Assembly (NCBI RefSeq): GCF_002761295.1
Contig: NZ_CP017881.1
Coordinates: 248,001-312,000, forward strand
DNA: 64,000 bases
Direction: 5' to 3'
Origin: Methanohalophilus portucalensis
GTDB lineage: Archaea; Halobacteriota; Methanosarcinia; Methanosarcinales; Methanosarcinaceae
Below the pieces are notes generated by a model, which had not been told where the DNA came from, made no database searches, and saw nothing but the letters and a program-made list of their open reading frames with translations. Shown here in pieces: positions 1-7,382 of this stretch (the first letter of the stretch is position 1; the number at the start of each line of letters is the position of its first letter). The position numbers and the translations under genes were made by a program.

Positions 1-2
1 GA

Positions 3-449
3 ATAAAGGCCGATCATTTGATGATGGCAGAAAGCAAAACGTTCTCGAACTTCTATGTTTGTGAACTTTCCTACTGGACACAGGGAATGCCCATTGAAAC
101 ATACAATCAGATGCTTGAAATGTATGGTCTTCCAACATTACCTGAGCCTTATAAGGATCCTGTAATTGAAAAAAGGGTCATAAAGGATATTGATGAAGTA
201 GGCAAAGAAGGCCTTGAAGTTGTGAAAAATCTGGGTATCGTAATAGAAGAGGAGGCTCCGGATTGCATTCTTTGCCGTAAGTGTGAAGAGGAATGCCCTG
301 AAGATGCTATTATAGCGCTGGAAGAAGGCGGTAAGAAATATGTGCATTATGATAGTGAAAAATGCCTTGGAACTTCCTGCCATCGCTGTGTTGCAATTTG
401 TCCGGTGGACGCAATTCATTACATAGACATTGATATCAAAACAATCTGA
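3..449 (+). CDS. ramA: RamA, methylamine methyltransferase corrinoid protein reductive activase (3' part only)
   Basis: RamA uses ATP to reduce corrinoid proteins that have been oxidised to the inactive Co(II) state, so that MttC, MtbC and MtmC can accept methyl groups again. Only the C-terminal ~148 residues lie in the window; the frame is open back to the left edge, so the true start is outside. The visible part contains two ferredoxin-like clusters, CILCRKCEEECPEDA and CLGTSCHRCVAICPVDA, which match the C-terminal [4Fe-4S] domain of RamA, and a preceding YWTQGMP segment. The position directly before the TMA/DMA methyltransferase genes supports the call. The gene ends in TGA and is followed by a hairpin. 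The ASKHA-type ATPase domain cannot be checked here, so another COG3894 relative is possible but less likely. Confidence 0.85.
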   Translation: MKADHLMMAESKTFSNFYVCELSYWTQGMPIETYNQMLEMYGLPTLPEPYKDPVIEKRVIKDIDEVGKEGLEVVKNLGIVIEEEAPDCILCRKCEEECPEDAIIALEEGGKKYVHYDSEKCLGTSCHRCVAICPVDAIHYIDIDIKTI

Positions 450-468
450 TATCTCTATTTTTTAGCGG

Positions 469-489
469 GCGCGTGTGGAGCGCGCTTTT
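469..489 (+). terminator. Stem-loop and T-tract after ramA
   Basis: A GC-only 5-bp stem (469-473 with 481-485) with a 7-nt loop is followed by TTTT, 20 nt after the ramA stop. It probably ends the ramA transcript and separates it from the mtt operon. Confidence 0.55.
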
Positions 490-1127
490 CTTCTTATTTA
501 TAATTTCCGTTTGTGTCACTTATAATTCTGTATTCCTATTGTTACTCTATATTGATATTTAGAAACAACGTTGTCTTTACAATCAATATTAATATGTTGG
601 ATAATACTTGTGTGTTATTGAGGGCTTTGGAGCAAATTGCCTTGTTTTTGTAATGTAATTTTGTTGCAAAATTGATTTGATATAAACGGTGCCCATTATC
701 ATCGATAATTCAACATTGATAACATTGGACCGATGACAAATAGAATTGATTTTTAGTTGATTTCTAGATCACGAATCGATTAATATCTACTATTCTTTCC
801 CTTTTGTGATAATTAGCGGTGACGTCCTGGTCTGCTATTCACCGACAAATATATATGGGCGTATTAAAAATCAGATTATGACAGCTAGTAATGGAGATGG
901 AACTTACAGCACTACAAATTTGACGGATATTCGGCAAAGTTTGTTATGTTTATTTATGGAGGTTGTAAGTTTGCCAATGAATAAGGGTTGGTTTTCCTTC
1001 CCGTAATTTGTTGGCTAAAAAATTGCATGGGATGCGGATCACCCATCTCCTGGTCCGATATAAACCTGTGCTGGTGGTATCAATCCACTATAATATGAAA
1101 TATGAATAAATATAGGAGTGAAAGGAA
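490..1127 (+). promoter_or_regulatory. Long non-coding region upstream of mttB
   Basis: About 640 bases hold no convincing gene. Visible elements are a TATAAA at 681-686, a dyad ATTATC-ATC-GATAAT at 695-709, a direct repeat AACATTG at 712-718 and 721-727, a 6-bp inverted repeat CGGTGA/TCACCG at 817-822/839-844 with a 16-nt loop, and a second TATAAA at 1059-1064. Methylamine operons of methanogens are substrate-regulated and often have long leaders, so this is the likely control region of the mtt cluster. Which TATA box is used, and whether the repeats bind a regulator, cannot be decided from sequence. Confidence 0.5.
1059..1118 (+). promoter_or_regulatory. Proximal TATA box and ribosome binding site of mttB
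   Basis: TATAAA at 1059-1064 would start transcription near 1085, giving a leader of about 40 nt. AGGAG at 1114-1118 lies 9 nt before the mttB ATG. An AT-rich stretch with further TATA-like hexamers lies between them. The distal TATAAA at 681 is an alternative that would give a ~420-nt leader. Confidence 0.45.
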
Positions 1128-2618
1128 ATGAAAGAACACTACTATCCAGGTGCACGCCCTCTGAATGGCGTTGAACTTAACCTCTTCTCTGAAGAGGATT
1201 TAAGGATGATCCATTCCGCTACAATGGAAGTCTTCCAGAACCCGGGTATCCAGGTTTCTGATGCTGAAGCAAGACAGATCTTCAAGGAAGCCGGCTGTGA
1301 CGTCGACGAAAAGTCCCAGATCGTAAAGATCCCTGAATTCCTTGTAAACAGGTCTCTTCGTGACTGTCCATCCAGTTTCTATCTCAATGCACGTGATAAG
1401 AAGAAAGATGTAAAGCAGTCACACAAAGGTAAGGTCAACTGGACCTGCTTTGGTACCGGTGTCAAGATGTGCAACTATGAAGCACCAGGCAAGTACAAGA
1501 CTGTCGATTCCGTCGAGGAAGACGTCGCAAACACTGCCAAACTCTGTGACTGGGCTGACAACATTGACTACTACTCCCTTGCAGTATCTGCCAGAGACTG
1601 GGCAGGTAAGGGTGCACAGGATGTCCACGAAACATTCACACCAATGACCAACACCTCAAAGCACTTCCACCACATCGACCCTGTCGAAGAAAGTGTGGAG
1701 TACTACAGAGACATGGTTGTTGCATACTATGGTGGCGACGAAGAAATGGCACGTAAGAGGCCTACTATGTCCATGCTTCTCTGCCCAACCAGCCCACTTG
1801 AACTCAGTGTAAACGCATGCCAGGTCATCATTAAGGGTGCACGCTATGGTCTCCCATTGAACGTCCTGAGTATGGCAATGTCCGGAGGTTCTTCCCCTGT
1901 ATTCCGTGCAGGAACCCTCGTTACACACAACGCAGAAGTTCTCGCAGGTATTGTCCTTGCACAGCTCACTGTTCCAGGTGCAAAATGTCTCTACGGTAGT
2001 TCTACCACAACCTTCGACCTGAAGAGAGGTACAGCTCCAGTAGGTGCACCAGAGCTCGGTTTGATCAGTGGGGCAGTTGGTAAGCTTGCACAGTACTACG
2101 GTCTTCCATCCTTTGTTGCAGGTACCTAGGCAGATGCCAAGATCCCAGATGGCCAGGCAGGTCACGAAAAGACAATGACTACCCTGCTTCCAGCGCTTTC
2201 AGGATGTAACACCCTCTATGGTGCAGGTATGCTTGAACTCGGTATGACATTCTCCCTTGAGCAGCTCGTATTCGACAACGATATCATCGAGATGACCAAG
2301 TCTGCAATGCGTGGAATTCCTGTTGACGAACTGACCCTTGGTGTAGAATCTATCCAGAAGGTTGGAGTAGGTAAGAACTTCCTTGCACACAAGCAGACCA
2401 GGAACTACATCGACAGAGTCTCCGATCCAAAACTCATTAACAGGGATATGTTCGGTGACTGGGCAGCAGCAGGTTCCAAGGATCTTGCAACCGTTGCTCA
2501 TGAAAAGGTTGTTGACGTCATGAAGAACCACGAAGTCAAACCAATCGATGCTGACATCATGAAAGACATGAAAGCTGTCATGGACAGGGCAGACGAAGAT
2601 GTCAGGAACGCAATGTAA
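1128..2618 (+). CDS. mttB: Trimethylamine methyltransferase MttB, pyrrolysine protein read through amber
   Basis: MttB moves a methyl group from trimethylamine to the Co(I) corrinoid of MttC, releasing dimethylamine. The gene reads as one 496-residue protein if TAG at 2127-2129 (codon 334) is translated as pyrrolysine; the downstream half stays open to TAA at 2616-2618. The residue number and total length match MttB of Methanosarcina barkeri (about 495 aa, Pyl at 334), and the surrounding VAGT-O-ADAKIPD context fits the family. The protein begins [14 protein letters not shown] after an AGGAG site. Codon use is strongly biased and uniform on both sides of the TAG, as expected for a very highly expressed gene and not for a pseudogene. 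The next gene, mttC, follows after 33 nt. Confidence 0.97.
2127..2129 (+). other. In-frame amber codon decoded as pyrrolysine (mttB codon 334)
   Basis: TAG interrupts an otherwise continuous conserved frame. Its position equals the known Pyl site of MttB, where the residue is thought to activate the methylamine in the active site. Confidence 0.95.
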
Positions 2619-2651
2619 TTTAATTTCAATTTAATTTTTAGGAGAATAAAA

Positions 2652-3302
2652 ATGGCTACACAGGAAGAGTTACAAGAAAAAGGAAAAGCTGCAGTTATGG
2701 ATTTTGATGACGAAGCAGTTGTAGAAGTTGCAGAAGAATGTATCGCTGCAGGACTTGACCCGGTTGCACTCATTCAGGACGGCTTCACTGCCGGAATGAA
2801 TGAGATTGGTGACCAGTTCGAGCAGGGTACCCTTTTCCTTCCACACGTCATTGCTGCATCCGAAGCAATGAGTGCAGGTGTTGAAGTTCTCACCCCCGAA
2901 CTTGAGAAACTCAGCGCAAAATCCGAAGACAAAGGTACAATAGCAATTGGTACTGTAGAAGGTGACATTCACACCATCGGTAAGGATATCGTTGCAACCA
3001 TGCTCAAGATCGCTGGTTTCAATGTAATCGATCTCGGAAGAGATGTACCAATCGCTGACTACGTTACCGCTGTTAAAGAAAACAACCCAGACATCATTGG
3101 TTCCTCTGCTCTGATGACCACCACCATGGTCCTTCAGACACAGATTGAAGAACAGCTCAAGGAAGCTGGTGTACGTGATGGTGTCAAAACCATGGTAGGA
3201 GGAGCTCCTGTAACCCAGGACTGGGCTGACAAAATTGGCGCAGACATCTATGGAGAGAACGCATCTGACGTAGTCGTCAAATGCAAGGCAGCAATGGAAT
3301 AA
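2652..3302 (+). CDS. mttC: Trimethylamine corrinoid protein MttC
   Basis: MttC carries the corrinoid that takes the methyl group from MttB and passes it to MtbA, which methylates coenzyme M. The 216-residue protein has the usual two-part build: an N-terminal helical B12-binding cap (about residues 1-90) and a Rossmann-like B12 domain holding the DxHxxG motif, here DIHTIG with His107 as lower axial cobalt ligand. A later SALMTTTM and GGAPVTQ complete the family signature. The start follows GGAGA with 5 nt spacing. It is cotranscribed with mttB. A perfect 11-bp stem-loop follows, so mttP downstream may be expressed at a lower level. Confidence 0.96.
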   Translation: MATQEELQEKGKAAVMDFDDEAVVEVAEECIAAGLDPVALIQDGFTAGMNEIGDQFEQGTLFLPHVIAASEAMSAGVEVLTPELEKLSAKSEDKGTIAIGTVEGDIHTIGKDIVATMLKIAGFNVIDLGRDVPIADYVTAVKENNPDIIGSSALMTTTMVLQTQIEEQLKEAGVRDGVKTMVGGAPVTQDWADKIGADIYGENASDVVVKCKAAME

Positions 3303-3316
3303 TTCCGTTGATGTGC

Positions 3317-3342
3317 GTGGGTGTATTGTTTAATACACCCAC
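3317..3342 (+). terminator. Perfect 11-bp stem-loop between mttC and mttP
   Basis: Arms 3317-3327 and 3332-3342 are perfectly complementary around a GTTT loop, 14 nt after the mttC stop. There is only a weak T-tract (AAATTTATAACC). It may be a partial terminator or a 3'-end stabiliser that lets mttB-mttC mRNA accumulate over mttP mRNA. Confidence 0.6.
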
Positions 3343-3421
3343 AAATTTATAACCTCTTTAATATCTATATATATTTGCTATATCAACTATAAATATTTGT
3401 AAATGAACTGGAGGAGTTTGT

Positions 3422-4468
3422 TTGGTAGATCTACAAGCATTAAGACAAGCAGAACATGGAAGACGTATCCGCTTTGGATATATGTGGGCACTTTTCTGTG
3501 CTGTACTTTGGGGTCTCTGGTATATACCAGGTACCGTCGTATGGGGTCTTGCACCCTTCGTTGAAATGTACACTGAAGTCGCTTCAACAAGCGGCGACAG
3601 TATGGCATTGATAGTTACTGCAGTATTGATTACTGCATTAAATGCTGTTACAGTTGTACTTGCGCTATTCGTATGGAATGGTGTGCTTGGTAATTATGGT
3701 GAAATGATAAGGACAGCCAAGTCTTTCCACCCCTGTTCCAAGTGGTTCTTATTTGCATCTGTATTTGGTGGACCGGTTGCAATTCTTGGTTCCTTTATGG
3801 CAATGGGATTTGTCGGAGGAGCTTTTGCAGCGGTTGCCGCATTGCTTTATCCTGTTATTGGTGCCGCACTTGCCAATGTATGGCATGGTGAGAAGATCAG
3901 TAAGAGGGCAGCAATGGGTATTATTGTTATCATCGCCGGTGGTATAACCATCTTTGGTGGCGGTGTAATTACTGAACTCCAGGCAGGAAGTGTTGGCTGG
4001 ATTGGATATCTCGGCGGACTGATGGCTGCAACCGGATGGGGTATTGAAGGTGCTGTTGCTGACAAGGGTCTTGACGTTGCAAATGCCGATGTCGGTCTTC
4101 ACCTGAGATTCATCGCGGAACTTGCCATCTGGATAATCATTGCGTTGCCTTTGCTCGCAATCATGGGTTACCCGGTCTTCACATATGCATTCCAGGTATT
4201 CCAGCCTTGGACAATACTAATGTTCGTATTTGCAGGAATCACTTTCGGATTCTGTTATGTGTCCTGGTATAAGTCCTTCCCACTTATCGGTGTCGGACGT
4301 GGTCAGGGTATTGCAAACCTGTACGGTATGTTTGCTGTGATTTCCACAATTTTGTTCTTCGGTGACGTACCACAGTGGACTGTGCTGGTTGGTGGTGCTC
4401 TCTGTATTGTTGGTAGTTTCATAATGTTCTCCGAAGAGAGTCTGGAACTCGAAACACTAAGGAACTAA
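3422..4468 (+). CDS. mttP: MttP, probable trimethylamine permease
   Basis: This 348-residue integral membrane protein has about ten hydrophobic segments separated by short loops and no soluble domain. It has the size and position of MttP, the permease gene linked to mttB/mttC in Methanosarcina, which is thought to bring trimethylamine into the cell. The fold resembles drug/metabolite-type transporters, with a W-rich first helix (ALFCAVLWGLWYIPG). The start codon is TTG at 3422, five bases after a strong GGAGGAG; no in-frame ATG is near. Two small genes follow at short spacing in the same direction. Transport specificity is inferred from context. Confidence 0.85.
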   Translation: MVDLQALRQAEHGRRIRFGYMWALFCAVLWGLWYIPGTVVWGLAPFVEMYTEVASTSGDSMALIVTAVLITALNAVTVVLALFVWNGVLGNYGEMIRTAKSFHPCSKWFLFASVFGGPVAILGSFMAMGFVGGAFAAVAALLYPVIGAALANVWHGEKISKRAAMGIIVIIAGGITIFGGGVITELQAGSVGWIGYLGGLMAATGWGIEGAVADKGLDVANADVGLHLRFIAELAIWIIIALPLLAIMGYPVFTYAFQVFQPWTILMFVFAGITFGFCYVSWYKSFPLIGVGRGQGIANLYGMFAVISTILFFGDVPQWTVLVGGALCIVGSFIMFSEESLELETLRN

Positions 4469-4489
4469 AGTGATCAGGAGGTATCAAGA

Positions 4490-4783
4490 ATGTCTAACTT
4501 ACCACGAAAAATTAGGTTGATGGAACTCATGCAGGATGGCAATGAATACTGGAATTATGATGTCATCAAGCAGGCAATGCAGGACTTTGGTTTTCAGAGT
4601 GACTTCTCTCGCGACACGTTGAACATGGACCTGATTGAACTGGCAGCAGTAGCTTTCATCAAGGAAGTCGATCTCAAGGTCGATGATGAAGGTGTTTACA
4701 AGAAGGGTTTCCTTCTGCACAAGTATGTAATCACTGAAGCTGGAAAAGCCAGACTTTCCGATGCATGTATGTACGCAATCTAA
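4490..4783 (+). CDS. Small conserved-looking protein of the mtt cluster, unknown function
   Basis: The 97-residue soluble protein follows mttP by 21 nt with a good AGGAGG site. It is predicted mostly helical and has the look of a winged-helix fragment: an N-terminal helical part (RKIRLMELMQDGNEYWNYDV) and a C-terminal KYVITEAGKARL segment, a pattern common at the wing end of MarR/PadR-like domains. No catalytic motif is visible. Its place between mttP and a tiny membrane protein suggests a role in methylamine uptake or control, but this is only context. I do not recognise a named family. Confidence 0.75.
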   Translation: MSNLPRKIRLMELMQDGNEYWNYDVIKQAMQDFGFQSDFSRDTLNMDLIELAAVAFIKEVDLKVDDEGVYKKGFLLHKYVITEAGKARLSDACMYAI

Positions 4784-4796
4784 GGAGGCTTTGTAA

Positions 4797-4934
4797 ATGA
4801 CACAAATGGAAGCATATACAGCATTCTTTGAATCTTCATATGTCCCTGCAGGGGAATATGTATGGTTGTTTGTTGTACTGCTTATTGCCTTTTTGGCAAT
4901 CTGGCAGGCAAGGACTTGGGTATCGAATTTCTAA
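4797..4934 (+). CDS. 45-residue single-span membrane protein in the mtt cluster
   Basis: ATG at 4797 follows AAGGAGG (4783-4789) with 7 nt spacing and reads 45 codons to TAA. The product starts MTQMEAYTAFFESS, then has one strongly hydrophobic span of about 18 residues (WLFVVLLIAFLAIWQ) and a short RTWVSNF tail. It follows the 97-residue gene by 13 nt in what is clearly the same operon as mttP. A small single-span protein next to a permease is often an accessory or stabilising subunit; that role is an inference. It is short enough to be missed by automatic calling. Confidence 0.7.
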   Translation: MTQMEAYTAFFESSYVPAGEYVWLFVVLLIAFLAIWQARTWVSNF

Positions 4935-4972
4935 ACTTTAAAACGTAAAATATATATAGATATTAAGCAGTT

Positions 4973-5013
4973 GATGGAGTTGGCAGGTGGGTGTTCACAT
5001 GCCAATATCCATC
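4973..5013 (+). terminator. Long interrupted hairpin between the TMA and DMA blocks
   Basis: GATGGA (4973-4978) pairs with TCCATC (5008-5013), and TTGGCA (4980-4985) pairs with TGCCAA (5000-5005), giving 12 bp with a small internal loop. A T6 run follows at 5024-5029. This looks like a terminator or attenuator ahead of mtbC. A second small inverted repeat, CTATAG-TTTCA-CTATAG (5030-5046), sits just before the mtbC Shine-Dalgarno. Confidence 0.55.
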
Positions 5014-5054
5014 GCTGATTGTGTTTTTTCTATAGTTTCACTATAGAACTTTTT

Positions 5055-5072
5055 AAGGAGGTTGTAACAACG
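5055..5072 (+). promoter_or_regulatory. Shine-Dalgarno of mtbC followed by ACG instead of ATG
   Basis: AAGGAGG at 5055-5061 is followed after 8 nt by ACG (5070-5072) in the mtbC frame. No ATG, GTG or TTG lies in frame at usable spacing: the in-frame codons after the site are GTT, GTA, ACA, ACG. ACG therefore decides the start, unless the base is a sequencing error for ATG. Confidence 0.6.
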
Positions 5073-5708
5073 ACAAAAGAAGAATTATACAAAGAATTGT
5101 CTGACGCTATTGTAAGTTGCAAGAAAGATCAGGTTCTTGCTGCTGTCGAAAAAGCCCGTGGTGAACTCGAGGCTCCAGAAATCATTGAGAACGGTCTTGC
5201 AGCAGGTATGAATGAAGTCGGTACCCTTTTTGAAAGGGGTAAGTTATTCCTTCCACACGTCATGATGGCTGCAGAAGCCATGCAGGCCGGTGTGGACGAA
5301 CTTAAAGATGATATGCCTGAAGCATCCGAAAAAGCTGCTGCTGTAATTGTCAATGGTACAGTAGAGGGCGATGTCCATGACATCGGTAAGGCTATTGTAT
5401 CCACCATGCTCCAGACATCAGGATTCGAAGTCTATGACATCGGTCGTGATGCACCTGTAGCAGATTTCATTGCCAAGATCAAGGAAACAGACGCAAACAT
5501 GGTTGGCATTTCCGCACTTATGACCACCACTCTCCAGGGCCAGAAGGAAGTAATCGAAGCCCTTGAAGAAGAAGGTCTCCGTGACAAGGTAAAAGTCATG
5601 GTAGGTGGCGCACCTGCAACCAATGCATGGGCCAAAAAGATCGGTGCAGACTGCTATGCAGAAAATGCAACTGAAGCTGTCAGCAAAGCAAAAGAGCTTC
5701 TCTTATAA
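5070..5708 (+). CDS. mtbC: Dimethylamine corrinoid protein MtbC
   Basis: MtbC is the corrinoid protein that accepts methyl groups from the dimethylamine methyltransferase MtbB and hands them to MtbA. From the ACG at 5070 the product has 212 residues, the family size, with the helical cap followed by a B12 domain bearing DVHDIG (His103 as cobalt ligand). It is clearly paralogous to MttC upstream (shared FLPHV, GTVEGD.H.IGK, SALMTTT, VGGAP). The next gene, mtbB, follows after 11 nt with a GGTGAT site. An in-frame extension to TTG at 5019 has no ribosome binding site and would add residues not seen in the paralogue. Confidence 0.93.
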   Translation, partial: TTKEELYKELSDAIVSCKKDQVLAAVEKARGELEAPEIIENGLAAGMNEVGTLFERGKLFLPHVMMAAEAMQAGVDELKDDMPEASEKAAAVIVNGTVEGDVHDIGKAIVSTMLQTSGFEVYDIGRDAPVADFIAKIKETDANMVGISALMTTTLQGQKEVIEALEEEGLRDKVKVMVGGAPATNAWAKKIGADCYAENATEAVSKAKELLL

Positions 5709-5719
5709 GGTGATTATTT

Positions 5720-7123
5720 ATGGCAAATGAATATTTTGTAAGGATGGGAGACGGCGAACGTATCTCCATGACCAAGGAGCAGATCATTGCAGACCTTCAG
5801 GAAGGTACTGCAGATGCAGCAGACCTTGGTGACATTCCTGAACTTTCCGGGGATGAACTTGACAAGCTCGCAGATATCATTATGGATCCCAACCGCATGG
5901 TCAGTGTCGAGCCAGGTATGGAAATCCCTGTAACCCATGACATTGGAACCCTCAGAATCGATGGTGACCAGGGTAACAGTGGTGTAGGTATCCCATCCAG
6001 CCGTCTTGTAGGATGTATGATGCACGAGAGAGGCTTTGGTGCTGACACAATGGAACTGGGTCATATCGACTACAGTTACAAGCCTGTCAAACCGGTTATT
6101 GCTCAGGAACAGCAGGCAATGGAAGTCTGCCAGCAGAATATGACTGTCCCCCTTCTCTACGGTGCAATGCCAAATCTTGGTCTCTATTATACACCAGATG
6201 GTCCATTCGAAAACCCTGGTGACCTCATGAAGGCTTTCAAGATCAACGAGGCCCGTGAATCCATCGAACATGCCGGTGACCATGCAACTCGTGATATCAC
6301 CTGGATCATGCAGCACCTGCAGAAAGTAGGCTGTGACGGTGTCAACTTCGATACCATCGGTGCAGCAGGTGACGGGGACGTATATGCATCCCTATATGCG
6401 ATGAAAGCACTCAGGGAAGAATTCCCTAACATCTACATCGAAGCAGGTATGGCCGGAGAATGTACCCTTGGTATGCACGGTGAACTTGAGTTCGAAGGTA
6501 AGGCTCTTGCAGGCCTCTGGCCACATGAGCAGGTGCCACTTGCTGAAGAAGCCGGTGCAAACGTGTTCGGTCCGGTCTGTAACACCAACACCAGCAAGTC
6601 CTCCGCATGGAACCTTGCCCGTGCAGTAACCTTCACCAAAGCAGCCGTTTCAGCTGCAAACATCCCCTGTCATGTTGACATGGGTATGGGTGTCGGCGGT
6701 ATCCCAATGTTCGAGACTCCACCAATCGATGCAGTAACCCGTGCCAGCAAGGCAATGGTCGAGATTGCAGGTGTCGATGGTATATAGATCGGAGTTGGCG
6801 ACCCAATCGGTATGCCAATCTCACACATCATGGCTTCCGGTCTTACAGGTATGCGTGCAGCCGGTGACCTTGTTGCCAGGATGCAGTTCTCCGAGGACAT
6901 GCGCATAAATGAAGCCAAGGACTATGTTTCCAAGAAATTGGGCGTTGAAGCAATTGACCTGAGTGACGAATATGTCATGAGGGAAATCCGTGAAGAACTT
7001 GATATTGGTGTACTTACATCCGTGCCAGGATGTGCCAAAGGTATCGCATCCAAGATGAATATTGAGAAACTTCTCGATATTGAAATCAACTGCTGCGATA
7101 AATTCAGGGAAATCACAGGCTAA
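5720..7123 (+). CDS. mtbB: Dimethylamine methyltransferase MtbB, pyrrolysine protein read through amber
   Basis: MtbB demethylates dimethylamine to monomethylamine and loads the methyl group on MtbC. The frame runs from ATG 5720 (AAGGTGAT site) through TAG at 6785-6787 (codon 356) to TAA at 7121-7123, giving 467 residues. Both the length and the Pyl position match MtbB of M. barkeri. The amber lies in [15 protein letters not shown], and the sequence on both sides shows the same strong codon bias. The start [17 protein letters not shown] is typical for the family. A hairpin with a T-rich tail follows, ending the cluster. Confidence 0.97.
6785..6787 (+). other. In-frame amber codon decoded as pyrrolysine (mtbB codon 356)
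   Basis: TAG sits inside a continuous conserved reading frame at the known MtbB pyrrolysine position. Confidence 0.95.
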
Positions 7124-7139
7124 TTAAAACAATGTTCTG

Positions 7140-7178
7140 TCTGCTTCTTGCAGATGGGACTTCTTTCTTCTTTTTTTA
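7140..7178 (+). terminator. Terminator after mtbB
   Basis: A 5-bp stem TCTGC/GCAGA (7140-7144 with 7150-7154) with a TTCTT loop is followed by a pyrimidine-rich tail ending in T7. It fits the end of the methylamine cluster. Confidence 0.6.
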
Positions 7179-7382
7179 AGCTAAATATTAATGATTCTTT
7201 TCATGGATCTATTCTGATAAATATTTTATAATTGAACCCCTTTCTGGATATCAAATATAATTTCATTGGGGATGGTAGGGTATTTTTAATATAATTTTGT
7301 AAGACTGCTTCAGCCATATTTATGAAAGCAGTTAAATTGTTCAAAATATAATTTAAAATTGTGTATCTTGATGAGGATGTAA

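Noticed and set aside
806-1006. 66-codon frame in the region upstream of mttB
   Set aside because: No ribosome binding site, no recognisable protein features, and it lies in a region that looks regulatory.
1656-2165. 169-codon frame antisense to mttB
   Set aside because: It has an unlikely composition (very rich in Cys, Thr, Trp) and exists only because mttB has strong codon bias; it is a shadow of the real gene.
2127-2618. mttB and mtbB as pseudogenes split by a nonsense mutation
   Set aside because: Both TAG codons are at the known pyrrolysine positions, and the downstream parts are fully conserved with the same codon bias.
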